A stretch of DNA of 64,000 nt from PALSA-350 sp963794165 (GTDB lineage Bacteria; Acidobacteriota; Terriglobia; Terriglobales; Acidobacteriaceae). The stretch spans positions 186,001 to 250,000 of the forward strand of contig CAWCCT010000005.1 in assembly GCA_963794165.1 (NCBI GenBank). The letters are read 5' to 3'. The notes under the pieces were generated by a model that was not told where the DNA came from, searched no databases, and saw nothing but the letters and a program-made list of their open reading frames with translations. Each line of letters starts with the position of its first letter. Position 1 is the stretch's first letter. Shown one piece after another: positions 9,236 through 18,567 of the stretch. Position numbers and translations under genes: made by a program.

Positions 9236-10834
9236 CTACCTCATGTCCTTCAGCACCGCCATGGCGGCGTTGCGGCCGTTCATGGCGATGACGCTACCGC
9301 CAGGGTGGGTACAGGCGCCGCAGAGGTAAACTCCGGGCATCGAGGTGCGAGCAGCGAAGCGGTGGCTCCACATGTTGCCCGGCAGGCAATCGCCTTGAAA
9401 GATATGGCCGCCGGTGAGGCCGACCTTCTCCTCAATGTCCGGTGGTCCCATTACTTGTGCTTCCAGCACCGCCTCCGGCAGGTTGGAACAGAAACGGCCG
9501 ATGGAATCGAAAGCCAGCTTGCGCACCCGCTCGCGATGATCATCCCAGGAGCCGGCCGCAAAAGTGTGGGGCACATACTGGGCAAAGACGCTCATGGTGT
9601 GCTGCCCGGCCGGAACCACACTCGCATCGTGCACGCTCTGGAAATAGATCTCGCACCATAAGTCCTCGGGCAATTCTCCTTTGCTGCTGGCGGCAAAGCC
9701 GGCTTTCCATTCCGCGTGGGTCAGCGGCGCGTTGATCTGGCCATAGTGATGGGGCTGCAACTGGCCGGGACGAGCGAGGAAGTCGGGCAGCTCGCGCAGC
9801 AACACATTCAGCTTAACGGTGCAGCCCTTGATCGCAAGGTGCTCGACTTTACCGCGGAAGTCAGAGCTTGCGGACTTGCCCAACAGGCGCAGCGTAACCA
9901 CCGGGTCGGCATTCGAGATCACCACCGGAGCAGAGATACGTTCCCCGCCCTCCAGCAAAACACCCTCGCCGGGCAGGATCTCGGCCACCGCAACCCCTGC
10001 GGCCACCACCGCGCCTGCCTCCCGCGCTGCGTCGCAGAAGTAGAAGGAGACCATGCCCATCCCACCCTTCACGTAGCCCCACATGCCGGGAAGACCGCCC
10101 AGACGGCCGGAGGAGTGGTGGAAACGGATGGAAGCCGTGCCGGGATCGAACGGGCTGGCGTTGGTGCCGATAACGCCCTGCCCAAAGTAGGCATATTGCA
10201 GCCGCTCGTCCTCAACATAACGCTCCACAAACTCCGCCATCGACCAATCGAAGAGTACATGCCGCGCTTCTTCGTCGTTGCCCAGGCGAGCGTCGATCTC
10301 TTGTTGCGACGGAGCGTCGCCGATCCAAACATCGCGATCGCCGGCAGGGCGCAAAGCATCGCGAAGACGCCGAATCACAGCAGTCATGGCTTTCCAGCCA
10401 TTCACATCGCGCGGAGAAAAGCGCCGGATCTCTTCCTCGCAGGCGTCATCGTCATCCCACAGTTGCACGCTGGAGCCATCGAGGAAGGGAACAAAAAGAC
10501 CGTTCGAAGCGGGCGTCCAATGAAAACCGCGCTCCGCCAACCCCAGCTCGTCGACAACCAGCGGATGGAGAAGTCCAGCCAGGTAGGCGCACGGAGACAT
10601 AAGAACACCGGGAAAGGGCTCCTCGATGGTGCAGGCGCCTCCCACGCGCGGCCGGCTTTCCAGCACCAGGACTCGCTTGCCGGCGCGGGCGAGATAGGCG
10701 GCGCAGACCAGGCCGTTGTGACCGGCGCCGACCACGATGGCGTCCCACGGCCGCGAAGCAAGTTGAGCAATCGGTTCGGGCAAGCCAATCTCGCCGAGTA
10801 CGGCGGCCGTCCGGGATTGTGCGGGAAGGCTCAT
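9236..10834 (-). CDS. FAD-dependent oxidoreductase, phytoene-desaturase/PYROXD2-like
   Basis: About 532 aa from the ATG at 10834. The N-terminal dinucleotide fold is clear: DAIVVGAGHNGLVCAAYLARAG, then the acidic residue in VLVLES and the RVGGACTIEE loop. The C-terminal FAD-binding tail reads YLCGACTHPGGSVIAMNGRNAA. This is the CrtI-like amine-oxidase clan, in the group often called phytoene dehydrogenase-related or PYROXD2-like. With no carotenoid genes nearby, an amine or small-molecule oxidase role is as likely. The start sits 1 bp after the upstream stop; a longer start at 10909 would overlap that gene. Confidence 0.8.
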   Translation of the reverse strand: MSLPAQSRTAAVLGEIGLPEPIAQLASRPWDAIVVGAGHNGLVCAAYLARAGKRVLVLESRPRVGGACTIEEPFPGVLMSPCAYLAGLLHPLVVDELGLAERGFHWTPASNGLFVPFLDGSSVQLWDDDDACEEEIRRFSPRDVNGWKAMTAVIRRLRDALRPAGDRDVWIGDAPSQQEIDARLGNDEEARHVLFDWSMAEFVERYVEDERLQYAYFGQGVIGTNASPFDPGTASIRFHHSSGRLGGLPGMWGYVKGGMGMVSFYFCDAAREAGAVVAAGVAVAEILPGEGVLLEGGERISAPVVISNADPVVTLRLLGKSASSDFRGKVEHLAIKGCTVKLNVLLRELPDFLARPGQLQPHHYGQINAPLTHAEWKAGFAASSKGELPEDLWCEIYFQSVHDASVVPAGQHTMSVFAQYVPHTFAAGSWDDHRERVRKLAFDSIGRFCSNLPEAVLEAQVMGPPDIEEKVGLTGGHIFQGDCLPGNMWSHRFAARTSMPGVYLCGACTHPGGSVIAMNGRNAAMAVLKDMR

Positions 10835-10835
10835 G

Positions 10836-11219
10836 CTACGCCCTACCCCGGAGCCGGTCGAGTGCCCGGCGGTTGCGTTTTGAGGGTTTCCCTGCGAACA
10901 GAGGTTCAAAGCGCGGCATCGCTTTCCGCTCTTCTGCCTGCTGCAGACGCAACGCGCGGCTCGCTTCGGTTTCCCGGTACAGTGTCTGCGCCACCGCCGC
11001 CGGACCTCGTATGTCGCTCAGAAGCAGCACCTCCACCTGAAAGTCCCCGCTATCGTTCTTCACTTGTAACAGATCGCCCACCCGAACCGGGCGGGCGCTT
11101 TTGGCCGGCTGTCCATTGGAGCTTATCCTGCCCAGCTCACAGGCCTTCGCCGCCAGGGCCCGCGTCTTGAAAAACCGCGCCGCCCAGAGCCACTTGTCCA
11201 TCCGCACTTCGGGATTCAA
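10836..11219 (-). CDS. hslR: S4-domain RNA-binding protein, Hsp15 family
   Basis: A 127-aa protein with an S4 domain at the N-terminus (RMDKWLWAARFFKTRALAAKAC, then GRISSNGQPAKSARPVRVGD) and a basic tail (KPSKRNRRALDR). Hsp15 binds free 50S subunits carrying nascent chains in E. coli. The listed start is TTG with an AGGAG about 9 bp upstream; GTG 11207 and ATG 11201 are alternatives. It is the first gene of the minus-strand operon, and its link to the metabolic genes is probably only positional. Confidence 0.85.
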   Translation of the reverse strand: MNPEVRMDKWLWAARFFKTRALAAKACELGRISSNGQPAKSARPVRVGDLLQVKNDSGDFQVEVLLLSDIRGPAAVAQTLYRETEASRALRLQQAEERKAMPRFEPLFAGKPSKRNRRALDRLRGRA

Positions 11220-11249
11220 TCTGATATTCTCCTAGGCTGAGCAGGCCCG

Positions 11250-11339
11250 ATGACGAAGGCGTTGGACAATTTTCGCATCAAGAATCGCTGGGGCAAGTTT
11301 ATTCAGTTTGCAACCGTCAAGTCGATGCCGCCGTCATGA
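11250..11339 (+). CDS. Possible leader peptide ahead of the sugar kinase
   Basis: A 29-codon frame (ATG 11250, TGA 11337-11339) beginning MTKALDNFRIKNRWGKF. Its stop overlaps the kinase start as ATGA, the usual arrangement for translational coupling. I do not recognise it, and it could be the decayed end of a longer gene or chance. Confidence 0.25.
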   Translation: MTKALDNFRIKNRWGKFIQFATVKSMPPS

Positions 11340-12716
11340 CCCCGGCGATGGTGGCGGTCGATCTCGGCGCCGAGAGCTGCCGGGTTTCTTTGTTGCGCTG
11401 GAGCGAGAATGGTCCCCAGATCACCCTGGTGCACAGGATCCCCAACGGGCCGGTCGCTCACGGCGATCAACTGCGATGGGATCTGCACTGCGATCTGGGC
11501 CGGGGTAGAAGAAGGGCTTCGCCGCTGCGCCGCGATCGCCGTCGAAGGTATAGCCTCGATCGGGGTGGATGGCTGGGCCACCGACTATGTTCGCCTCAAC
11601 GAAAACGGCCGGGCCTTAAGCGACCCATTTTGCTATCGCGACCCAAGAAACATCGCCGCTGAGCACGCGGTGCACGAACGGATCGGTGTTCGCCGCCTGT
11701 ATGAGCTAACCGGACTACAGCGGTTACGTTTCAATACCCTCTACCAGCTTTATGCGGATCAAATGGCTGGTATTCCTGCCAGCGTGCCCTGGATCAATCT
11801 GCCGGAATATCTGCTCTCCCTCCTGGGAGGACGACGGGTGGCAGAGTACACCAACGCCACCCATACCGGGCTGGTGAGCGTGGAGACGAGGGCGTGGTGT
11901 CCCGAGGTTTTCGAAGCCGTTGGACTTGATCCTGCGGCGGCGCCGGAATTGGTTGCGCCGGGGACCGAGGTGGGAGTTTTACAGGGCCCGTTGGCGGAGT
12001 TGCCGGCGTTGCGAGGAACGCGGTTGATTGCGCCTGCCTGCCACGATACGGCATCGGCGATCGCGGGCATTCCGGGAGCCGCTGAGGACAGTGCCTACAT
12101 CAGTTCGGGTACGTGGTCGCTGGTGGGGGCGCTGTTGGATCGGCCTTGCAACACGGAGCAGGCCTTTGCCAAGGACTTCACCAACCAGGGCGCAGTTGCC
12201 GGGCAAGTGAGCTTTCACAAGAACGTGAACGGCATGTGGTTGTTGCGCCAGTGCATCGAGCGTTGGAACGGTGCGTGGACCGTACCTGAGCTGATTGCGC
12301 AAGCCGAGGGGTTAGCCCCTCCGGATCAAGTGTTCGACGTGGACGAGGAAGATCTGATGTTGCCCGGCGATGTGCCCGGCCGCATCAACGAGCAGCGGCG
12401 CCAGGCGGGCCTCGATCCAATTACAGAAGCCCCGGCTTTGACCAGCCTGATCCTGCATAGTCTCGCTGTGCGCTACGCAGAGGTGTTGCGTGACGTGGTC
12501 GAGGTCACCGGCAAACCTCTGCGTCGGATCTATATCGTCGGTGGTGGCAGTCGCAACGCTCTGCTCAACCGGCTCACTCAGCAGGCCACCGGACTTGAGG
12601 TCCATTGTGGCTACGTGGAGAGCGCCACCGTTGGCAATTTCGCCATTCAGTTGGCGCAGCCTGCGAGCAAAGCCGAAATAGGGAACTGGGCAACAACGCT
12701 CGGCGCCGCGATCTAG
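11336..12716 (+). CDS. rhaB: FGGY sugar kinase, rhamnulokinase-like, frameshifted
   Basis: ATP-dependent kinase of the FGGY family, probably phosphorylating L-rhamnulose. The N-terminus MTPAMVAVDLGAESCRVSL is read from 11336. The frame moves +1 between about 11483 and 11498, after which IWAGVEEGLRRC, SIGVDGWATDYVRL, RFNTLYQLYADQ, ISSGTWSLVGALL (phosphate loop) and IVGGGSRNALLNRL follow. Joined, it is 459 aa. TLYQL and GVDGWATD are typical of rhamnulokinases. No rhamnose isomerase or aldolase is seen next to it. The single extra base may be a sequence error. Confidence 0.8.
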
Positions 12717-13117
12717 AGCCACGTCGTGTATTGAGTCCCGCATCGAAAATAGCCCGGAGCTCAGTCCTGGGGCACTGAAAGCCGTGCCTGAGGTTTCTAC
12801 AAAGCATGGCAGAGCGTATCGTATCTGAACAAGAGAAGATTCCTCGAATGTAGGCTTTTTGCTTTGTATCAGGGCCCGACTTTAGTCGGGCCGTAAAGGA
12901 TTAGAAGAGATTGGGCTTTAGCCTCTGCTATCCCGCACGAAATGCTTGTCCGGAAGCAGTTTTGAGCAGTGCGCGGGTGTTTTTCGCTACAACGAAAACC
13001 AGCATGGCACAAGGCTTATTGCAATCTGAGCGGAATGCCATGCTTCTCATCGATGTAGAAACTTCAGGCCATGAATCCCCGCGGGACTGGTTCGTTTCGC
13101 TGATCTGACCTTTGCGA
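12717..13117. repeat. Gene-free region with CTTTAG palindrome
   Basis: No convincing gene in 401 bp. At 12860-12894 there is a 35-bp block (TGCTTTGTATCAGGGC, then the palindrome CCCGACTTTAGTCGGG) that recurs at 25996-26030 with two mismatches. Further short GGGCTTTAGCC-like pieces follow at about 12911. Confidence 0.6.
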
Positions 13118-14698
13118 TCAATGAGATTCAGAGTGAGCTGGAGCCTCCACCACCTCGTACGGGCGCATCATCTCATTGTCCTCGTGCTCAAGAATGTGGC
13201 AATGCCACACGTAGCGGCCAGCGTAGCCTTCGAAGGGAATGATAATCCGCGTGATCAGGCCCGGATCCGCGCGAACCGTATCCTTCCAGCCACTCTCGCC
13301 CGGTGCGGGGAGAATCGCCGGCCCGGTGAAACGGATCGTCCCCTTGTCCTGAAATTCAAATGTGTCAAACGGACGGCGGTCGAGTATCTGAAACCTCACC
13401 AGGTGAAGGTGGATGGGATGCGCATCTTCCGTCAGATTAACCAGCTCCCAAATTTCCGTTGTGTTGAGCACCGGCTTCTCAGTAACAGGCATGTGCCAAG
13501 GAGTGTTGTTCAGCAGCATGCCCATGGATTGCTGCACCAGGTCCATTCGCTCATCGAGAGTGAGACGGCGCGTCTTGACCGCTTGGCTTTCAGGAATCCT
13601 TGAAAACGACCGCAGAGCCGGAGGAAGCGAAGAAGCCTCAGGCGCCCCATTGGCCGCGACACGGAATTGCATGATGTCGAAGGCGTCGCTGCGCAGCAAA
13701 ATATTTTCTCCCGCATGGGCGCCGAAATCGAAAACCAAATCCACGCGCTCGCCAGGCGCCATCACCACCCGCTGGGCAGCAGCGGGAGCGGACAGAAGTC
13801 CCTGCTCAGTGCCCACCTGTTGGAACGTGAGCAGCTTGCCAAACGAGAAGCGGTAAAAGCGGCCGTTGGAGCCATTCATTAGCCGCAGACGATACTTGCG
13901 TGGCTCCACCTCCAGGTAGGGAAAGAGCTTGCCGTTGACCAGGATGGCATTGCCGAATACCTCCGGAACCCAGGGCGCCTCAGGCTTGGGCGAAACGGAA
14001 TATTCAAGCTGGCCGTCAGGAAGTAGAAAGCGATCGTAGACCAGCAACGGTATCTCGTATTTCCCCTTGGGAAGCCGGAGCGCATCTTCTGCTTCGTCGC
14101 GGATGAAATACATCCCCTGCAGCCCGGCGTAGATATTCAGCCGATTGATGCCCATAGTGTGGTCGTGGTAAAAGAGCATCGCTGCATCCTGGCGATTGGG
14201 GTAGTGGAAAGTAGCGGACTTGCCGGGAACAAACCAGTTTTCGGGGTACCCGTCGCTGCTTGGCGGAGTTTTGCCGCCATGGAGGTGGATCACGCTGCGC
14301 ACTGCAGGCAGGCTCGCCTCGGCCCCGTGCAGGTTATGGTCAATGGGCAGAAAATGTTTCTGCGGCAGCTCGTTGACCCACTCCACAATCAACCCGTGAT
14401 TGCTGCGAGTTTCGAACGTCGGCCCGGGAGAAGACGAGCCGAATCCCCACATGCGGGTCGCGGGCAAATCTCGGTGAACCTTGCATTCGACCGGCCGCAT
14501 GGCCAGACGGTAGTAGGGAAGTTGTTGAGATGCATCTTCCGGGCTGGGACGCATTCCGCTGGGCTGCGCGATCTCTGGAATCAGAAGTGGATCCACCCAG
14601 GGTCTCAACTTGTCAGGATCAAGAGTGGTTAAGTTGCCGACCGATATCCCGGCGGCCAAAATCCCGGTTCGCTCCAGGAACCTGCGGCGCGTAATCAA
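13118..14698 (-). CDS. Tat-exported multicopper oxidase (CotA/bilirubin-oxidase type)
   Basis: A 526-aa secreted blue-copper oxidase. The N-terminus TRRRFLERTGILAAGISVG is a twin-arginine signal. The four copper-ligand motifs are all present: HLHGG (about residue 138), HDH (about 178), HPIHLHL (about 427) and HCHILEHEDNEMM near the C-terminus, with Met as likely axial T1 ligand. It would oxidise phenolics, bilirubin-like compounds or metals with reduction of O2 to water. The length and the EDNEMM ending fit the CotA-like two-to-three-cupredoxin enzymes. Confidence 0.9.
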   Translation of the reverse strand: MITRRRFLERTGILAAGISVGNLTTLDPDKLRPWVDPLLIPEIAQPSGMRPSPEDASQQLPYYRLAMRPVECKVHRDLPATRMWGFGSSSPGPTFETRSNHGLIVEWVNELPQKHFLPIDHNLHGAEASLPAVRSVIHLHGGKTPPSSDGYPENWFVPGKSATFHYPNRQDAAMLFYHDHTMGINRLNIYAGLQGMYFIRDEAEDALRLPKGKYEIPLLVYDRFLLPDGQLEYSVSPKPEAPWVPEVFGNAILVNGKLFPYLEVEPRKYRLRLMNGSNGRFYRFSFGKLLTFQQVGTEQGLLSAPAAAQRVVMAPGERVDLVFDFGAHAGENILLRSDAFDIMQFRVAANGAPEASSLPPALRSFSRIPESQAVKTRRLTLDERMDLVQQSMGMLLNNTPWHMPVTEKPVLNTTEIWELVNLTEDAHPIHLHLVRFQILDRRPFDTFEFQDKGTIRFTGPAILPAPGESGWKDTVRADPGLITRIIIPFEGYAGRYVWHCHILEHEDNEMMRPYEVVEAPAHSESH

Positions 14699-14785
14699 AT
14701 CAAAGCCTCAGTGAAAACATAAATGAAGCAGGGCATCGGGAGAAAACTCCCTTTGCCCTGCGGCCTTGCGTTTTGGCGTGAGTGG

Positions 14786-16372
14786 TTAGTAGCTGGGTAG
14801 ACCGGTCGTGGTGTTCAGAATCAGGGGAGTGGTATTCGGGGCCGCCGAGAAATTGAACATGCCGTTCAGCTTTCCGGCGAGCGAATCGAATGACCCCGTG
14901 ATGCGTTGACTATCGAGCCAGTTGTCCTCGATGAAGCGCAGAATCGAGGTCTGGTCGGTGACGGTGTGGTCGACGTAGTTCTTTTTGGAATAGGGAGAGA
15001 TCACCAGCAGCGGAAGACGAGGACCGTATCCGCAGCGGCCCTGCGCATGATCCACAGTCACACCCGCCAGCGCAGCAGTCCCGGCGCCGCATTGGCCAGT
15101 ACCGGTGAGGGCATCCATGGAAGTCGCCGATTGGTTCACGATGGGGCCCATCTGGTGGTCATACCATCCGTCGGAGTCGTCATAAGCGATGACCACGGCG
15201 GTGTTGGCCCAATCCTTTTGCTTCTGCAGGAAGTTGATCACGGTGGTCACGAATGTCTGCTCGTCCAGAGGATCCGAGTAGCCCGCGTGGCCATCCTGAT
15301 AACCGGGCGCCTTGAGGAAGCTGACAGCCGGGAAGTTGCCGGCGTTGAGCGCGTCGTAGAAGTCATGCATGTCGTACTGATGGTTTGCCGGATCTCCATC
15401 AATGCCCACAGTGCTGGGTGAAGAGGGCCGGGTGTGCTTCAGGTTCTGGGTGGAGGTGTAGTACTGGAACGGCTGATGGTGCGGAATGTAATCCGCCTTG
15501 TTGGTCATGGTGATCGCCGAGGTTGTGCTGCGGCTGCAACCAGTCGTGCCGTTCGCGTTCTTGACCGTCAAGTCAAAGCCGCCCTCGAAGAAACCCCAGC
15601 TGATGCCGCGGCTGTTGAGCAGGTCGCCCACGTTCTGCCCGCTCATCGCGAGCTGTGCCCCGGTGGTGGTGGAGCAAACGTCTCCGACCGGGTCGGCGTC
15701 GCTGATCAGGGTGTAACCCCCACCACCATCCGGCACCACGTCTGCGGTGGCGTTGACCTGGTCACTGACGCCGTTCAGCTGGCCGGAAATCAGGTTAAGC
15801 GCGCCATCCGTCGAGGGACCGAAGTTGGTGCCGTAGGAGTTGTCGCTCATGGCAAACCGCTGCGCATAGTTCCAGTAGGCGGTCACTGTGTTGCCGTCGT
15901 AGTACCCCATGACCAAGCCGCCTGTTGTCTGCCCGCTCGGCGGAGGCCCCGGGGTTCCCGTGTACTTGGGGAAGGAATCCATCAAGCCGGCGTGGAACGC
16001 CTGCTGTTCCGGCATGTAATCGTGATCCTGATCGGCGGTTGAGGCTTCCGAGCGATCAAGGCGGAAAGGATTGGCTGCGGCGGTGCCGTTGACCGCACTG
16101 TTCAGATAGTTGGGATTGCTAAAGAGGAGCGCATCAGTATATCCATTCACCGACGGCGTGCCCGATGCGGGCTTGAATGCTGGCTCGTTGGGGGGATTCA
16201 GGGCGTAAGGGTAGGTGCCAAAGTAGTGGTCGAAGGAAATGTTCTCCTGAAAAATGACCACGAGGTGCTTGATGGGTGTGGCGGTGCCCGATTGCGCTTC
16301 CAAAACCATGGGGTTGATAAGTGTCCCGGCAAACATCAGCGAGGCTAACGACGTGGCTACGAGCTTCTGCAT
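14786..16372 (-). CDS. Secreted phosphoesterase (phospholipase C / acid phosphatase family)
   Basis: About 528 aa from the ATG at 16372, which has an AGGGAG ribosome site 6 bp upstream and a clear signal peptide (MQKLVATSLASLMFAGTLI). A longer frame reaches 16411. IKHLVVIFQENISFDHYFGTYP is the hallmark of the non-haemolytic phospholipase C/acid phosphatase family (PF04185). Later VVIAYDDSDGWYDHQMGP and PLLVISPYSKKNYVDHTVTDQTSILRFIEDNW are also family motifs. It probably releases phosphate from phospholipids or other esters outside the inner membrane. Confidence 0.85.
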   Translation of the reverse strand: MQKLVATSLASLMFAGTLINPMVLEAQSGTATPIKHLVVIFQENISFDHYFGTYPYALNPPNEPAFKPASGTPSVNGYTDALLFSNPNYLNSAVNGTAAANPFRLDRSEASTADQDHDYMPEQQAFHAGLMDSFPKYTGTPGPPPSGQTTGGLVMGYYDGNTVTAYWNYAQRFAMSDNSYGTNFGPSTDGALNLISGQLNGVSDQVNATADVVPDGGGGYTLISDADPVGDVCSTTTGAQLAMSGQNVGDLLNSRGISWGFFEGGFDLTVKNANGTTGCSRSTTSAITMTNKADYIPHHQPFQYYTSTQNLKHTRPSSPSTVGIDGDPANHQYDMHDFYDALNAGNFPAVSFLKAPGYQDGHAGYSDPLDEQTFVTTVINFLQKQKDWANTAVVIAYDDSDGWYDHQMGPIVNQSATSMDALTGTGQCGAGTAALAGVTVDHAQGRCGYGPRLPLLVISPYSKKNYVDHTVTDQTSILRFIEDNWLDSQRITGSFDSLAGKLNGMFNFSAAPNTTPLILNTTTGLPSY

Positions 16373-16493
16373 CAGTGCTCCCTTCGAGGCCGGCTTCACG
16401 ACCGCCATCAAGCTTTAACGTCGCAGTGTTAAAGGCCGGTGATCAGGGAGTAACAAACAGTTAAATTTGGCCGCCCGTACCGTGGCGAACAAG

Positions 16494-17300
16494 TTACGGT
16501 GCAGGGGAGGTGTAGGAGGGAAGCGGCGAAGCGCAGAGATGGGTCTCCTTATCCTTGTCGTCTGCGTTTGGCTCCGCCAGGGTGTAGCCGAGCTCAGATA
16601 AAAACTGGATGCAATCTTCGCGAACCGTCGGAAATCCGGGAAGCCATTGGTGGGTTTCGACCGAGAGCGTGGGATGGCGGCGGGCCAGCAATTTTCGCGC
16701 TCCTTGTAAAATCTTCAGCTCAGCGCCCTCGGCGTCGATCTTGATGTAGTCAGCCTCGGGCAATTCGCCGCTGTCAATCTCCTCATCCAGGCTGATGGTC
16801 CGCACCGCCAATCCGCCTTCGGAAGAAAGATGCCCCGAAACCGCGCTGCCCGCACAATCGAAATGGGCAATGCCATTGCAGTCGGAAACGGCCGCCTCCA
16901 CCACGGTGACATTCGAAAGACGGTTCATGGCCACATGCTTCCTGATGTTGGCGATGTTCCTGGGAGCGGGTTCAAACGCAAAAACCCGGCCTGTTGGCCC
17001 AACCATGGATGCGGCATACAGGGTGTGATAGCCGGCCTGGGCGCCGATATCGAAGCAAACCGCTCCGGGACGGAGGTGCTGCTTCATCAAATTCGATTCC
17101 TCCCGATCATAAGTTCCCAGCCAGCAGCGGTTTATGCTAGAGCCTACGATCCACCGCTTGCCTTGCAGCGGCCCCCGGATCACGGGTACCTGAAGACCGG
17201 AAGGGATGAAGTGGAGAGGCGCGCGCAGCAGGCGCTTAATCGGGTTGGTATTGGGCATGGCAGAAAGGCGGTCGATTACAGAACCCGCGTCCAATTTCAT
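16494..17300 (-). CDS. FkbM-family SAM-dependent methyltransferase
   Basis: 268 aa from the ATG at 17300 (AGAGGA 5 bp upstream); the frame is open to 17447 but that extension has no family likeness. The SAM-binding motif is AVCFDIGAQAGYHTLYAA, followed by FAFEPAPRNIANIRKHV and the FkbM ending YIKIDAEGAELKILQGA. These enzymes usually O-methylate sugars or glycan-linked hydroxyls. Together with the WecG-type glycosyltransferase next door, this suggests a role in cell-surface glycan decoration. Confidence 0.85.
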   Translation of the reverse strand: MKLDAGSVIDRLSAMPNTNPIKRLLRAPLHFIPSGLQVPVIRGPLQGKRWIVGSSINRCWLGTYDREESNLMKQHLRPGAVCFDIGAQAGYHTLYAASMVGPTGRVFAFEPAPRNIANIRKHVAMNRLSNVTVVEAAVSDCNGIAHFDCAGSAVSGHLSSEGGLAVRTISLDEEIDSGELPEADYIKIDAEGAELKILQGARKLLARRHPTLSVETHQWLPGFPTVREDCIQFLSELGYTLAEPNADDKDKETHLCASPLPSYTSPAP

Positions 17301-17495
17301 CGAGATCCTCTTCACTCTGGCCCGGAATAAACACGGCGCCCGGGGATTTTCTACCAAGGAGAAACAGCCTAGGGGGTGAGCAGGAGCATATCGGGAGGCG
17401 AATTGTCGGGTCAAGAAAATTCGGGTCGACCGGTTTGGCAGTTCCACTCGGGAACGACTCCTACGGTCGTGGGCAGGAAGAGTCTAAAAATGCTT

Positions 17496-18413
17496 TTAAC
17501 TTAGGTGGAACCCTTTAAGGCCAGTGAGCTGCAAAAAGGTGAGCCAGGCGAACTTTGGATTGTTGAGCAGGTAGCGGCGCCATAAGCGCCTGGGTTCCTT
17601 GATGAGCCGGTACAGCCACTGCAATCCGGTCTTCTTCATCCAATCCGGCGCTTCCATGAGATTTCCACTGAGCAGATCGAAGGCGGCGCCCACGCCAATC
17701 ATCAACTTGACCGGCATGCGGTGGCAGTACTGGGCCATGAATCGCTCTTGCTTTGGCGTACTCAGACCGCACCACAACACATCCGCCTGCGACGCTTCCA
17801 GCTGTGTGCGAAGATCATTTTCTTCTTCATCGGTGAGAGGCCGGAAGGGTGGGGTGTAAGTACCCACGATCTTTAGTCCCGGGAATCTCCCGGTCAACGC
17901 TGCCCGCAACTCTTCCGCCACGCCGGGCTTGCCGCCGTAAAGGAAATGCCTGTAGCCGCGTTCTAACGACCGCTCACAAAGGCCGAGCATGTAGTCCGGA
18001 CCGTATACGCGGTTCATGTGCTTGAACCCATGGACACGGCCTAGCCACACCGTGGGCATGCCATCTGGCGTGGTGAGAAACGAGTGATTGAGAATGTCGC
18101 GAAATGCCGCGTCTGATTGCGCTTCCATGATCCCGTGCACGCCGGTCACGCAAACATAGCCTTGTCTTCCCTGATCCAGCAGCAGCTCGGTTTCGCGAAG
18201 AGCAGTGTGCATGTTCACGCCACTGACACCCACTCCGAGGATGTTGACGCGCATCGGCTCGCCAGAGGAGGGGTCGACATCTTCACCCAGATAGTCGTTC
18301 GCTTCACCGCTGTAGTCGGGGGTCAACGACCGTTTGGCGGTCTTCTGCCAGGACAAATCACTCCTCTCCATCTTTGTCAGGCCGTTGTGATTGCCAAACC
18401 GCTTTGAAGCCAC
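17496..18413 (-). CDS. WecG/TagA/CpsF-family glycosyltransferase
   Basis: 305 aa with a GTG start at 18413; the conserved domain begins near residue 54 (MRVNILGVGVSGVNM), so a shorter start (ATG 18371) is possible. The family core is intact: CVTGVHGIMEAQ, TTPDGMPTVWLGR, YGPDYMLGLCE, FLYGGKPGVAEEL, GLSTPKQERFM and IGVGAAFDLLSG. These enzymes add N-acetylmannosaminuronate or another sugar to undecaprenyl-linked intermediates at the inner face of the membrane. An AGTAACC/GGTTACT inverted repeat lies upstream. Confidence 0.88.
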   Translation of the reverse strand: MASKRFGNHNGLTKMERSDLSWQKTAKRSLTPDYSGEANDYLGEDVDPSSGEPMRVNILGVGVSGVNMHTALRETELLLDQGRQGYVCVTGVHGIMEAQSDAAFRDILNHSFLTTPDGMPTVWLGRVHGFKHMNRVYGPDYMLGLCERSLERGYRHFLYGGKPGVAEELRAALTGRFPGLKIVGTYTPPFRPLTDEEENDLRTQLEASQADVLWCGLSTPKQERFMAQYCHRMPVKLMIGVGAAFDLLSGNLMEAPDWMKKTGLQWLYRLIKEPRRLWRRYLLNNPKFAWLTFLQLTGLKGFHLS

Positions 18414-18505
18414 GCGAAGTGTCCCCCCAACCGGGTATCGTAATCACCAAAGTATACGTCGCCCTAAACTATCGGCCGTCTTTTACCGGCCTGGCATGGC
18501 TTTTT

Positions 18506-18526
18506 AGTAACCAATTCATGGTTACT
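18506..18526. promoter_or_regulatory. AGTAACC inverted repeat upstream of wecG-like gene
   Basis: AGTAACC, 7-bp spacer, GGTTACT: a perfect dyad about 95 bp before the glycosyltransferase start. Related GTAAC/GTTAC and GGTTACT sequences occur in the EPS leader at 30500-30539. It could be a protein-binding site; no bound factor is known from sequence. Confidence 0.35.
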
Positions 18527-18567
18527 TTCTGCCAACAACTCGCCGCAAGTTGATCAAGGCAGACATC

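Noticed and set aside
9716..11170. 484-aa plus-strand open frame
   Set aside because: Antisense to the well-supported flavoprotein and S4 genes, with no recognisable motif; a shadow of high-GC codon use.
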